NCBI RefSeq assembly: GCF_000611645.1
Contig: NW_014013550.1
Span: 1 to 45,004 of the forward strand
DNA from: Monoraphidium neglectum
Lineage: Eukaryota; Chlorophyta; Chlorophyceae; Sphaeropleales; Selenastraceae
Reading direction: 5' to 3'
DNA: 45,004 nt
Every line of letters starts with the position of its first letter. Within the stretch, counting starts at the first letter, position 1. The position numbers were made by a program, and so were the translations under genes. Shown here one piece after another: positions 31,932 through 42,548 of this stretch. The notes below the pieces were generated by a model. It had not been told where the DNA came from and did no database searches. It worked only from the letters and a program-made list of their open reading frames with translations.

Positions 31932-32484
31932 ATGCATACATGTCTCGTTGGATGCATACATGTCTCGTTCTGGTTATAGACCCGTGGCATTTGACCATGC
32001 CAAGGCCTATCTAACAGGTGCCGGAGCATGCAACCGGGGTAAGGAGCTCGTCCTCCAATTGCGCACTGGCTCTCTCCCCCTTGCCCCGCACACAAAGAAG
32101 TTCAGCCGTAGCTGGCAGAAGGGCCCCTCTGATACTTTTCACAATTGCTACCCTGTCTGCTCAACTGGAATTGAATCAGTGTCTCGTTTTCTATTGGACT
32201 GCCCCAAGTACGAATCAGTACGTGGAGAGCTGTGGCGGCGACTGGAGGACGAGACGGCGCCTGAATGTTGCAGCAGATGCAGATTGAGAAGAAAGCTTAC
32301 AAGTTGCTTACTTGATTTTGATATTCTTGGTGGCCCCTTGTTTGCTGATGATTGTTGCCCCTTATGTGTATGCTTGCTGGCAGATCCGTTGGAAGGTAAG
32401 GAATGAGGAGGTCCGCTCTGATGAGCGCGGGGCCGATGGCAGTGATGCTGTGGCAGGAGTAACTTATCTATTTATCTATCTATC
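31932..32484 (+). mobile_element. 5'-truncated LINE retrotransposon insertion
   Basis: A 553-bp block flanked by the 7-bp direct repeat TGACCGG (31925-31931 and 32485-32491); units 1 and 3 hold TTGACCG once at this site. Its open frame, ending at 32406, carries the C-terminal pattern of non-LTR reverse transcriptases: LVLQLRTGSLPL, then a CxxxC pair and IESVSRFLLDCPKYESVRGELW, the zinc-finger-like end found after the RT/RNase H part. The usual His of that finger is Arg here. The 3' end is a TATC/TATT-repeat tail, typical of some LINEs. The 5' end begins with a 20-bp tandem duplication at 31930-31969. Too little remains for activity. Confidence 0.85.
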
Positions 32485-33054
32485 TGACCGGGAGGCGGGC
32501 CTCGTGCTCGCCCTTGTAGCCCAGCAACATTGAGGGCTGAGCAGGGTGGTAGCCGACTGACCTTGCCAGCTCTTTTAGTGTTGTGCAAGACTGGGGAAAC
32601 AGAGATTTGGTTACATGCAGGCCCAGATGGTGGGGTGCATGCTTGCGTTTCAAGGCATGCACGCACACAATCACGCCGCTCCCGACCTGCAACCCCTGAA
32701 TGCCATGGCAGCTATACTTCTGGGAGACATATGTTGTATGACTTGAATCCAAGCATTTACATAAAAGTTGGCAGGTACATGCGAAGGCGTAAATTGCTAG
32801 TAAGGGTGTGCATCTGAACACGCGTCATCGTGCGCCCCTTGCGATCAAAACGCGCAATGAGCTGGTGGAGATCTCCGCAGATGTCGCCAGTTTCCTCGCG
32901 CATGTGATCCCATTGCACGGGACAAGGTAAGGCATTAGGTCGGCTGCGTGCTGTTGTCACAGACGTGGGTGGTGCCAGCTGCAGCACACGTGCCGCCGCC
33001 TCGCCCCTTGTCGGGGCGCATCCACTCTCTATCTCCTCCAAAACCAAACCACAG

Positions 33055-33231
33055 GTGCCACGGTGCAAATAGGCAGCGCACCCGTGCGCGTCGTGTCCAT
33101 TCCTTTGCCTCAGGTGCCTTTGCAGCTGACCCTGCCGCCGCCGCCGCAGAGGCAGCCGTGGAGCGATCAGGCAAGCGTCCCTACAGGAGCAGCCCGCTCC
33201 TGCTTGCTGCCCCCGGAGCGAAGCAAGCAAG
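33055..33231 (+). pseudogene. Remnant of YgfZ exon 10 (unit 3)
   Basis: The start (ATVQIGSAPVRVVSIP) and both splice signals are recognisable, but indels lengthen the exon to 177 nt and break the frame. No exon 11 copy follows; sequence homologous to the region downstream of exon 11 comes soon after, so that exon was deleted. Confidence 0.85.
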
Positions 33232-33564
33232 GTGCGTGCTGTAAGGCAATCACTGCTGCCAGTTTAAAAGGCTGCACCTGCCAAACGCAAGCAGCAACAC
33301 GCTACTCCTGTCGGTGTGAAGCAACGCCTGCCGCTGTGTGCTGCTGCCGAACATGTCAGCTGGTGCTGCTGCGTCCATCCTGGCTTCGTTGCCCCTTGTG
33401 CACCCTTTCAGCACAAATGGCACTCCTCCATGTTTGCGGGCAGCTGGCACCATGCAGCCTGTAGCATTAGTTGCATAACATGTGAAATGATACACAAACG
33501 GCGGACAATCAAACAGGTCACAAGGGCTGCGCACATCAAGGTAACAAAGGCCGTGCAGTCGCCT

Positions 33565-35717
33565 TCACTGCAGCTCAATCTTGACCCCGGGAACCTGTGC
33601 CATCAGCGCCTGGCAGCCCTCCCACGCGACCGCGGCCCCCACAGGCAGGAACAAAGCGAAACCCTCTGGCAACCGGCCGACATGTAACGACGCCTCGCGC
33701 GACACAGTGAGCGGCGCCAGCAAGGCACACACGTCCTGGAAGCACGGGCTGCGCGGCTCCCCGTCCCGCGCGTCGAGGTCCAGCGACAGCAGACGCAGGC
33801 GCGAAAACATCGGCAGACACAGCAGAGTGCGGTCCGCGTCAGGCGCCGGGTCGGCCTCGCAGCCCGCCAGCCACAGCGACTCGAGGCGCCCGCCCATCGT
33901 CGACGCGATGTGCGGCAGCAGGGCCGACAGGTGTATGCCGAGGCCTTGCACACCCAGGTCCAGCTCGCGCACGCAGCGCCAGCCCGTCACCCACTCGTGC
34001 ACGCAGCTGCGGTCGACACCCCTGCGCGAAAAGCCCTCAGACGCGCAGGCCTCCAGGCTGAGCTCGCACCCGAGGTGAGACTGCTCGCCGACGGCCGCGG
34101 CGAAGGCTGCTGTATCAGACAGGCAGCACCACTTGGGGTGGCTGCGCCCGTCGAAGTACAGCCGGGGACGCGCCGGGTGGCTGGCAATGCCGCGCGCGAG
34201 GCTGGGCCAGCTGCTCTGCAGAGTCATTTGCACCAGGGCCGGCGCGAGAGCCGCAAGGTCAAACGCCTCGGCCCCGCCGCGGCCGTCCTGCACGTTTCCG
34301 AGGGTCAGCTGTTGCAGCCTGCTGAACACGGGCGGCGCGGCTGCGCCTGCGGCCGCGGGGGCCGCGCCTCCAAGCGTGAGGTTGTCGAGCCGCAGACATT
34401 TGAGATTTGGGCACGCCTCAGAGATCACAGAGAGCGCCTCCGCCCCCAGCGGGTCCTGCGCCGGATTTTCGTTGCTGGACAGATTTTCGTTGCTGGACAG
34501 AGGCGGGTTGGATGACACAGATAGGACGGGTTTGTGGGGTACCGGCAGAGAGATGAGGATGCAGGGAGGCGGGGCATACGTTGGAATGGATCGCCTGCTC
34601 CTGTGCTGTCGCTGCGACAAGCCGCGGCAGTCACGGGGTCTGCGGCCCCAGTGCCCGCAGCTGCACCCACCATTTGCCGACAAGCTCGAGGCTCGTGAGT
34701 TCCGGCAGGATGCCGGCTTCTCGCAGCGACGCCACCTGGCCGCCCACCGCGCAGTCCCTGAGCGTGAGCTTCTGCAGCCCGCGGCAGGCCCCCAGGGGCA
34801 GCAGCGGCGCGGCCGCGCCCACGCTGAGCTCGAGGCTGGTGAGGCCCGGGAGTGCCCCCACCGCCGCCGCAGCCGTCACCTGCAGCTCCGCGAGCTTTGT
34901 CCAGTCCATGCGCCCCAGCCATGACGGGTACGCGTTCACCAGCTGCGGGGTCGCGGCGGCATGCCAACGAACGCCGCACTCACGCAGGCGCGCTCGTGAA
35001 GCAGTCGGCGGTCGCGCGGCACCCCATGGCAGGCAGGCAGCCTCGCCGGCCGGCTGGTTGTGGCGGCAAACCCGTCGGGCCCACCTTCAGGTGACTCAGC
35101 TTGAGCCCCCGCAGGGTCGTCGTCAAGCGACGCCTGAAGCGAGGGCCGCAGCCGTCGTCGGGGTCCAGACTCAGCGACAACCTCGACAGTGACGCAGCGC
35201 CGGCGAGCGCGTTTAAGACCAAGGCGCGCGCGTCCCTGCCGCCCGCAGCGCTGCCGCCGGCGGGCGCCACGGCCGGCGGCGGTTTGAGTGCGATGTGCAG
35301 TCCCTGCAGCTCCTGGAGGCTGGGGCAGAGCGCCACCAGACGGGCGAGCGCAGCCGGGCTGATGGGCGCCGCAGGCGCATCCTCGTCCCAAGGCAGGGTG
35401 AGCAGCGTCACTGACGGCCACACCAGGCCGGGCTGCAGGGCCTCGAGCGCCTGCTCCAGCTCGACGGCCTGCTGCTCGTCGTCCACGCTCTCAATCTGCA
35501 GCTCTGCGACAGAGGGGAACCGCTCCACGGCCGCTGCCAGCGCCACTGCTGGGGCCCCTGCCTCCCCGCCAACGGCGATGCACCAGATCCGCGCCTCCAC
35601 CAGACGGCATGCGGCACGGCTCGCAAGCCTCAGTTGCGAAAACGATGCTGAGTCCATGCAACAAGCCAATGCATCGAGAGCTATCTGAGGCAGCTCTAGC
35701 AGCCGCGAGCTCGCCAT
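33565..35717 (-). CDS. F-box-like/leucine-rich-repeat protein, paralogue C
   Basis: Three exons, 35085..35717, 34671..34942 and 33565..34492, give 610 aa. It has the F-box-like start (MASSRLLELPQIALDALACC, SFSQLRLASRAA), the LRR segments ARLVALCPSLQELQGL, LPGLTSLELSVG, CRGLQKLTLRDCAVGG, CPNLKCLRLDNLTLGG and VRELDLGVQGLGIHLS, and the shared end VAWEGCQALMAQVPGVKIELQ. An 18-nt tandem duplication at the start of exon 3 places two identical CAG acceptors in frame, at 34493-34495 and 34475-34477. Use of the second gives 604 aa. Exon 1 has the same length as in paralogue B. All frames are intact. Function beyond protein binding through LRRs, and perhaps Skp1 binding, cannot be stated. Confidence 0.85.
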
Positions 35718-36644
35718 GATCTTGAATGTCGCGCGCGCAGCAACACCCCTCAGCAATAATACTGGAATGAGGGGTGTAATGAATTACTTGTAGGACACGA
35801 TACCCAATTGATTGCCAGTAAGCCGCTGATCAAGCAAAACAGTGCTGACAGGTCGCGTCCCCAACCCAACCCTCGAACCCCCCCTGGCCGCTCCTCTCGC
35901 GCGAGTGTCTCCGGCTGCCACTCGCACACGTATGTCACATACAATCCTTGCAAAATCAATGCATGCATTGTGTGGGGCATACCTTGTGTGCCAGCCACTG
36001 CTGCCGCTGTTGCAGGCCCCTGCTTCTCCCGCTTCCTGCCCGTCAGGGCCCCAGCCTGTCAGCAGCAGGTTGATGGACACAACAAACCTTCAAACCCGCC
36101 ACCCACACCACGAGGCAGCCGGGCAGCAGGCGCTTCTCCACATTTCTGTAGGCCAAGCTATCAAGAACCCTTGGGACCAGCGTGCACGTGAAACGCGGCA
36201 GCAGCGCACAGCCGGCTGCGGGCGCGGCGGCCGCCATTACGCTGTTGACCGCGGGAGGCGGCCCCCTGCTCGCCCCTGCCTGAAGTCCAGCAATACGGGG
36301 GGCTGAGCAGGCTAGTGGCCTCACCAGCTCTTGTAGTGTTGTGAGTGCCTGTGGATACAGAGATCTGGTAACATGCAGGCCCAGCAGGTGGGGTGCATGC
36401 TTGCCCTTCAAGGCGTGCAATTACGCTGCTCTTGACCACTGGTTCCCGTGGCATATATACCTCTGGGAGAGATCCATGCAATAATAACATCCAATGAATT
36501 TATGAATCGCAATTAATGGATTCAGATGAAAAGTTGGCAGGTACATGCGAGGGGGAGATTTTCTGGCAAGGGCGTGCACCTGATGACAAGTCATCGCCCA
36601 CCGCAATCGTTCAAATAATGTCCCCCGTCCCCTCATGTATGTGC

Positions 36645-38603
36645 TCCAGCCTGCAACAAGCATGCATGGGGACGTGCCAAGCTATGAATGCGCACTACTC
36701 TAAATGCTGTCCTTGTCATCCAGCTCAGTAATTTGCGGACGCCTGGTACTGTACGAGTGCCACCATTACTAGCCCTGGTTGCTTGCATTGCATGAGTGCA
36801 CAACTTGTGCGTGGTCCTCTGCAGCCACAAAAGTGGGGCAGACATTGGTGCCAGATTTATGTCCATCCTAATATACTAATCAGGGAGCGTCCGTAACGCT
36901 GCATCGGCCGAAGCGGCGCTGCTGGGCCGCTGCGCCGGCAGGCGCGAGTGCCCAGAAATGTAGGAGGCCTACATAAGCTTATATGCCGGGTTTGAAGGCC
37001 ACATAAGCCGTGTAGCGCAAAGCCGGTGCGCGTCTCACCCCTTCAGACACTGAGACGTGTCCGTTGCCGCTCGGAGCATAGCTCTCAAAGCATTAAGATA
37101 TCAAATATCGCACTCACGTACGCGCAAACACGATCGTCACCCGCACCGCGACTTCCATGATATGGGGACACACTTCAACATACACACGTCGTCTTCCATT
37201 ATCAACACACTTTAGTACGTACATTTCACTTTCAAAAACAACACCTGGAGATGGATTTGTGGCAGTCAGCTCGCATCACAACAACGGGTTGCTGCACAGC
37301 AGTGGTTGCTTGATGTTTGAAAGCGTATGGCATCGCCACGACCGACTGACTATCACTATTGCGCGAACGCCATTTAAAGAGATTGGATTTGTTGTGTAGA
37401 TGGCGTTTGACACAGGGATGCAGATTGTTGTTGATCCACTGCCCGGCGACGGGTCCTGTGCTGCAGTAGCGCAAGTCAGGCCTGAATGTAAAGGCTCAAC
37501 ACGCGCTCGCTGGGCGGAGCAGTGGCAGGACGCGGCTCTTAGGAGTGTGTTTAAACACTACCTGCCGGCGTCTGTGGCGACTGTCACGGTTGGGCGCCTC
37601 TGCCAAAACTGGCGGCTCTGGGCGCGTGCAAATCAGCCACAGCTGCAGGCGTGCCGGGCAGCTCCAGTGCAGGAGGAGCCAAGGTGGCCGTTGTGCTACT
37701 TTGAGAAGGTGTGGCCGTCGCTCAGCTACAGAAAACACATGAAGATGATCTCCTCAAAGGAAAGCACCCTCCAAAACAAAAGGTCGCCACAGGCTCCAAA
37801 AAGGGCGAGAGGGGCCCCCCCGCCTCAGCAATACTCCCTCTTGACAGTGATAGGCCCCCATTCATGCTTTGCCGCCGCCAGCTTTCCGTGTTGTTTAGAA
37901 TGTCTACGCGAACGGTCAGCTCTATCTTGCCGCCTCCTGCATTGGCTGTCGGGAGGGCGTTTGGTTATTGGTGCCCAGCGGCATGCGGCGCGCCCTGGGG
38001 CACGTCCCTGCTGGGGGGGGGGGTGGTGCTGGCAACCCAGTGTGTTGTGAGGTGCCGCAATGACACCTCATGACCAAACCACCAAGTGTATTTTATTGAA
38101 AAGAAACCTTGGCAATTTTTATGCAATTCCGCCAGCAACGCGGCGGGTACAACACTAGTGCCTTGGAAATCTTCAAGACTACTAAAGATTGGGCAGTCGG
38201 CTGGGATTTTTCTCAGATCTGTTACCTCCTGTGGGGCTGTTCACATGTCGGGAGACCCCGAGAGGTCAAATCACAAGCACAGCCCACAAGTAGCGGCCAC
38301 CCCTGACAAGCCGCATGCATACGCCGTGACAAAGTATCATGTTTGCAGTCTGCAGTTCTTGACAAGATACGCATACTGTCACGCCACAGTCAAAGTGTTT
38401 GAACGCTCTCAAGGCCAGCTGCGCAGTGATCTGCGCAGCAATTTACACATTTGCAGCGCAGCAACCGAAAAATACAGAAGCGTGCTTATGAACTATACGT
38501 ACTGTTGAAAGTACCAGGTTCCCAGTCATGGACCAGTTCTTCGTGCGATGTGATCTGTGCGCGTGAGCTGGACACCGTGCTGGACCAGCTGCGCAGATGC
38601 ACA
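36645..38603. other. Gene-poor stretch right of the tandem array
   Basis: A frame at 37400-38050 could code 216 aa beginning MAFDTGMQIVVDPLPGDGS. The first 130 residues have a natural composition (Trp-rich, WAEQWQDAALRSVFKHYLP), and the rest degenerates into Cys/Arg/Trp-rich sequence. I recognise no family; it may be a gene fragment or a mobile-element remnant. Near 36895-36990 there are small inverted repeats, for example TGTAGG-AGG-CCTACA. No other exon is supported. Confidence 0.4.
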
Positions 38604-40538
38604 ATGGACCTAGACGCTCCAATAGGCTCAGGCAGCCCGCCGTTGGCGCCTTATGCAGTCCGTCGCGCAGCCCTCTTCCGCAACTTCTCCAGCTCCCCTG
38701 CCGCGCGCGTGCTGCGCGGCTCGGCGCACAGGAGCTTCAAGTCCATCCAGTCCTTGTCAGGCGCCGCGGCGGCGCTCGCCACTGAATTAGGAGTGGCATG
38801 GGGCGCTCCATTGCGATATGTGTGCGCCGGGCTCCTCGTTGCCTTCACCACCACCCTGCTGGCCGGCACGCTGCAGATGCTGTTGGTGTCGCTGCGCACG
38901 GCCTCTGCGCTGGCGCTGCTCGCCGCCGCACATGCAGACGCCCTGATTATTGTGATGGCGCTCACAGCAATGACGGCCGCGCTTTCCGCGCGCCCCTGGC
39001 AGCACAGCGGCGCCATTGCTACTGGCCTGGGTATGCTCATGCGCCGAGGCGGCGGCGCACAGCGCATGGTGTCCTCAATGGTCATGTGCACTGGCGCCGC
39101 CGTCATGCTGCTCGCGGCGTCGCAGCACGACTCGGCCCGCGGGGCTGGCGACAAGGCCGTCTTTGACTATACCTCTCATGAGTGTGTCAGCGCCCTTGGC
39201 GCGGGCAGCCCTCACCAGGGCGTCCATGGCGCAGGCATGCTGGAACTAGGCGATGATGACAGCGTGCCCGCACCACCGGCCCCGCTGGCCTTCCGGCTCC
39301 TCGCCTACTGTGACACGCGCCCGCCTGCCGCCGGCCGCCGCGGCGCTGCGTGGCCGGCGCACTACTTGACTTGCGGCGCCGCGGCCGGCGGCACGCTGCC
39401 TGCGCCGCCCAACGCATCCTTCGGCTGCACCGCGGGCCGCGCGGCCTCCAATGCCTCGCGTCCGCCGTCGCTGCTTGCGACCTCAGTGAGGGTGGCGGCC
39501 CGCATAGCCTGCAACGTGGCGGTGCCCGCCGAGCTGCGGATGGCGGCGCTCCCCTTGGCCTCTCGCAGCATGACGCTCGCACCGCTCTCGCTCGCGGCCG
39601 CAGCGTCCCTGTTCGCCGTGCGCCTGTGCGCGGCGGCCGCCGCCGCGGCCGTGTGCGCCGCGGGCATTCTGCTTGCCTGGGCGGGCGTCCTGACCATCAA
39701 GTGTGCTGCAGCCACGGGCGAGGCACGCACGGACCGGCTGCTGGCAATCCGCCACCGCCAGCAGTCGCCCGCCCCACGCGCCGCCGTCGCTGCGTCTCCG
39801 CCGCCGCGGCACCCGCGGCGGCGCTCCCCGGTGCCTGCCAACGCCGGCCGCGGCGCCTGGCAGCCCTCGCACCTGCTGGCTATCCAGCACCCGTCGCTGG
39901 TCCTACGAGCACCCCCGGCCGCCGGCCGCGGCACAGCAGGCCCCGCGCTTCCAGACCGTGCGTCCACGGCCCCTGCCGGCGTCATGGCCGTCATCAGGAT
40001 CACTGGCCCCGCCTCCAAAGCGCAGCACAAGGCCATGGCCGGATCCCCGCCCTGCCACGACGCTCATGCGGCCCCCGGCAAGACGCGCGCCGGCGCCGCA
40101 CACAGCGCCGCACGTCCCGAGGTGGGCGGCGCCCCCGGCGGCGTGAGCGCCTCCAACACAACATCTCTGCTGAGCCGCCCATGGTTCTTACCTTCCGTCC
40201 AGGCGGCCATCATGGGGGCTCTCGGCGCCGCATTCGGCACACTCGCTAGCCTCTTAAGGCGCGTTGCGCGCAGCTGGACTGCGGGTGTTGCTGCGTGGGG
40301 CGCGTTGCTGAGCGTGCTGAGCTCACCCTTCTGCTTTCTCTGGTTCTTAACGGCCGCGGGCATCGCTGCCGTGCACGCCTGCGTGGCGGCAATGATGTGG
40401 TGGCTGGCAATTTTGTTGTGGCCAGCGCGGCTGTACCTGGCGCTTTGGTGCCACGCCGCGCGTTGCGCCGCTTCGCTGCTGAAGCGTCCGGTGCCTGCGC
40501 GTGGCTTGCAAGCACGCGTGCTGGCCAGAGTGGGATGA
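38604..40538 (+). CDS. Unknown multi-pass membrane protein, 644 aa, single exon
   Basis: One uninterrupted frame with strong GC-rich codon bias. I start it at ATG 38604 (CACAATGG), although the frame is open from 38451. It has hydrophobic segments near residues 70-96, 100-127, 155-173, 325-366, 562-590 and 592-615. Between the third and fourth lies a loop of about 150 residues with Cys at 194, 236, 257, 275 and 303 and Asn-X-Ser sites at 270 and 283, as expected for an extracytoplasmic, disulphide-bonded, glycosylated domain. A Pro/Arg/Ala-rich linker (about 370-525) precedes the C-terminal helices and should be on the other side. I recognise no family. The lack of introns is unusual beside its neighbours and could reflect retroposition or a lineage-specific gene. 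Confidence 0.7.
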   Translation: MDLDAPIGSGSPPLAPYAVRRAALFRNFSSSPAARVLRGSAHRSFKSIQSLSGAAAALATELGVAWGAPLRYVCAGLLVAFTTTLLAGTLQMLLVSLRTASALALLAAAHADALIIVMALTAMTAALSARPWQHSGAIATGLGMLMRRGGGAQRMVSSMVMCTGAAVMLLAASQHDSARGAGDKAVFDYTSHECVSALGAGSPHQGVHGAGMLELGDDDSVPAPPAPLAFRLLAYCDTRPPAAGRRGAAWPAHYLTCGAAAGGTLPAPPNASFGCTAGRAASNASRPPSLLATSVRVAARIACNVAVPAELRMAALPLASRSMTLAPLSLAAAASLFAVRLCAAAAAAAVCAAGILLAWAGVLTIKCAAATGEARTDRLLAIRHRQQSPAPRAAVAASPPPRHPRRRSPVPANAGRGAWQPSHLLAIQHPSLVLRAPPAAGRGTAGPALPDRASTAPAGVMAVIRITGPASKAQHKAMAGSPPCHDAHAAPGKTRAGAAHSAARPEVGGAPGGVSASNTTSLLSRPWFLPSVQAAIMGALGAAFGTLASLLRRVARSWTAGVAAWGALLSVLSSPFCFLWFLTAAGIAAVHACVAAMMWWLAILLWPARLYLALWCHAARCAASLLKRPVPARGLQARVLARVG

Positions 40539-41157
40539 GAAGACGGCTGCTTGGCTTTGTCTGCTATCCTTGTATTGTGCCCTGTTTTGCTGTGGATTCC
40601 CAGAAGTGTCTGATGCGCTGTGCTACTGCCAACCTCGTGACAACCATTGCTTTGAGTCCACAGGGCAATCATTTGCATGCTGCCTAGTTACAGAATCTTA
40701 CAGAGCGAATGTGGCGTTGTCAGGGTGAATCAAAACGCTACATGGGGCACGTGAGGGGATGGAGCCGCCTGTCACAAAGCTCCCAGCACATTATTGACCG
40801 GCAAAAATGGTGTTGCAGGGTGTTTCAAGCCCAGGCATTAAAGGACTTTCACGTTCGTAATCAGGCTCAAAAGAACCCACTTGCCAGGACGGCGAAGGTT
40901 TGCAGCCGCCAGCGAACGGTTGTGGGGGCGGCACTCTCAGTGCGCGTCAGTCAAGGGCCAGGCGATGCATGCTGGCGCAAGGGTGGGACCGCGGGCGGTG
41001 CGCAAGCCTGCTGACAAGGGAGTGTGGCTGATGTTTGCGGTGTGGCTGTGATTGGGGTTTGGCGCCTACTGTAACAAGGTGCTTGTATCACACAGTTTTG
41101 CTGTGATCCTGGCCGTGGTCCTGCTGTGCTACGGGACGCCCTGGAGGTGTCAGGGTG
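40539..41157. other. Intergenic region between convergent genes
   Basis: It separates the 3' ends of the membrane-protein gene (plus) and the unknown nuclear-protein gene (minus). A TGTAA at 41070-41074 is the only plus-strand poly(A)-type motif I noticed. No exon is evident. Confidence 0.5.
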
Positions 41158-42548
41158 TCAGACGTCAATGCCCCTCTCCCGCATCGCGACGCGCCTCCAC
41201 TCGCCGCGGAGGAAGCCGCGCTCAACACTGCCTGCCGGGTGAGCGGACGGCAGTGGCATGGCAGAGCTTATCTGAGAAGGTGTGTAGTGGCCACCACTTC
41301 CAGGCAGGGTGGGCTCGCATGTCTAATTAGGGCTGACTGCTCACCGCGTTCGGCCGCGCAAATCAATTCGGCAACACCTAAAGCAGGTTGCCATGCACAA
41401 ACTCAGCGCATGCGCGCTCACCTGGTTCACAACGCGACGGCGTCACAGGCGCGCCACTGTAGGGTGCTGTGTGAGGGGGGCTGCCTCGCATCGCGGGGGC
41501 CGCTGTGAAGCCGTCGCCACCGCCGACGCTGCTGTCGCCGCCGCTGCTGCTGCCGCCGCCGCCATTTTGCCGCCGCGCATCACCTGCGGAGAGGCCCCTC
41601 ATCATTTCAATCGCATTGTCAAGCTCCATTGGCGCAGCGCCGTTCGCTGCCGCGGGCGTGAAGGCGTTCTCCTGCATGAGGTGGTCGTTGGACGGCCAGG
41701 ACACTTTGGCGTTTTGTCAAGGCCATGCCTTGGGTTGGTCTCGTGCTGCGCCAGCGCAGCAGCCGTTAGTGCTGGTGTTTGCGACAACTGGGGCCGTGGT
41801 TGCACTATCTTCAAGCTGCCCCATGTGCAAGTAGCCGCTTTCAGAAGCCGGCCATGCCATCGCACCTGGACGGTCGCCTCATCGTCTTCTGAGGGCTGCG
41901 ACAGCGGCAGTTGCAGGCCGTTCCCGCCATGGTCGAGTCGCTCCCCCAGCGGCCGCCGCTGCTGCCACAGCGCGGGATCGAGCCCCACTGGCCCGGACAG
42001 GCCGCACCACGCGGACTGAGCGGCGGGAGGGAGGAATGGCTCGCTGCGCTCGAGGCCCTCCGCTGTTTCGCCACTGCTGTTGATGTCGCTGGGTGTCGCA
42101 CGGGTCTGGCAGTGTTATGGCAATGCGGAGAAAAGAGAGGTACTGGTGTGCACGCTTGGCAAAAGCAACTAGGGTCACACACAAGCACGGATGGGCAATG
42201 CATGCCCGAACCCTGTAGGTTGAAGCAGCAGCTCACCCGCTTGGTGAGGGCGGTTGGCTCATCAGCACCTCTTTCGGTGCCGCAGTCCCTTCGTAGCACC
42301 GCAGCACGCTTCTGAGACTGCGAGCTGGGGACAAGGGGCGCCTTCTCACGCATGTTGAGGTGACGGCTGCTGCTGAGGGCTGTCGAGGCAGGCGAGGGCG
42401 CCTGCACTGCCAGCGCACCACCTGCCGTCGTGGCTGCGGGCGAGGTTTGCTCTGGCCTCTGCCGCTTGGTCATATGCTCTGCTTCTACAAACGCGTCGTT
42501 CTCAGGGCCTCGCTTGGGGCCGCGGGCTGGAGAGGACATCGGTGCCAT
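41158..42548 (-). CDS. Unknown, probably nuclear, 261-aa protein
   Basis: Four exons on the minus strand, 42237..42548, 41866..42015, 41422..41671 and 41158..41231, join through GT-AG introns in phases 0, 0 and 1. The exon 2 acceptor has a strong pyrimidine tract. The phase agreement is the main evidence, since I recognise no family. The N-terminus (GPKRGPENDAFVEAEHMTKRQRP) has two basic clusters that look like a bipartite nuclear signal. Later parts include SAWCGLSGPVGLDPALWQQR, GNGLQLPLSQPSEDDEATVQ, AAPMELDNAIEMMRGLSAGD, a Gly/Ser-rich linker and the basic end SVERGFLRGEWRRVAMRERGIDV. The hydrophobic repeat around MELDNAIEMMRGL may be a short binding helix. The frame is also open upstream of 42548, so the start may be earlier. 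Confidence 0.65.

Larger units (their letters stand above)
27925..32915. repeat. Tandem segmental duplication, unit 2
   Basis: Second unit, holding a decayed copy of YgfZ exons 10-11, LRR paralogue B and the shared upstream region. It is longer than the others because two mobile elements sit in the upstream region at 31622-31886 and 31932-32484. With these and their target duplications removed it is about the size of unit 1. Confidence 0.9.
32915..36644. repeat. Tandem segmental duplication, unit 3
   Basis: Third unit, with a more decayed YgfZ exon 10 remnant, LRR paralogue C and the shared upstream region. Homology ends near 36644 after GTCCCCTCATGTATGTG, where units 1 and 2 continue into CATGTGATCCCATTG and then the next unit. 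Confidence 0.9.

Noticed and set aside
39350..40249. 299-codon plus-strand frame and several minus-strand frames within the membrane-protein gene
   Set aside because: They are Arg/Ala/Gly-rich shadows of the 644-aa frame, which alone shows regular hydrophobic helices.
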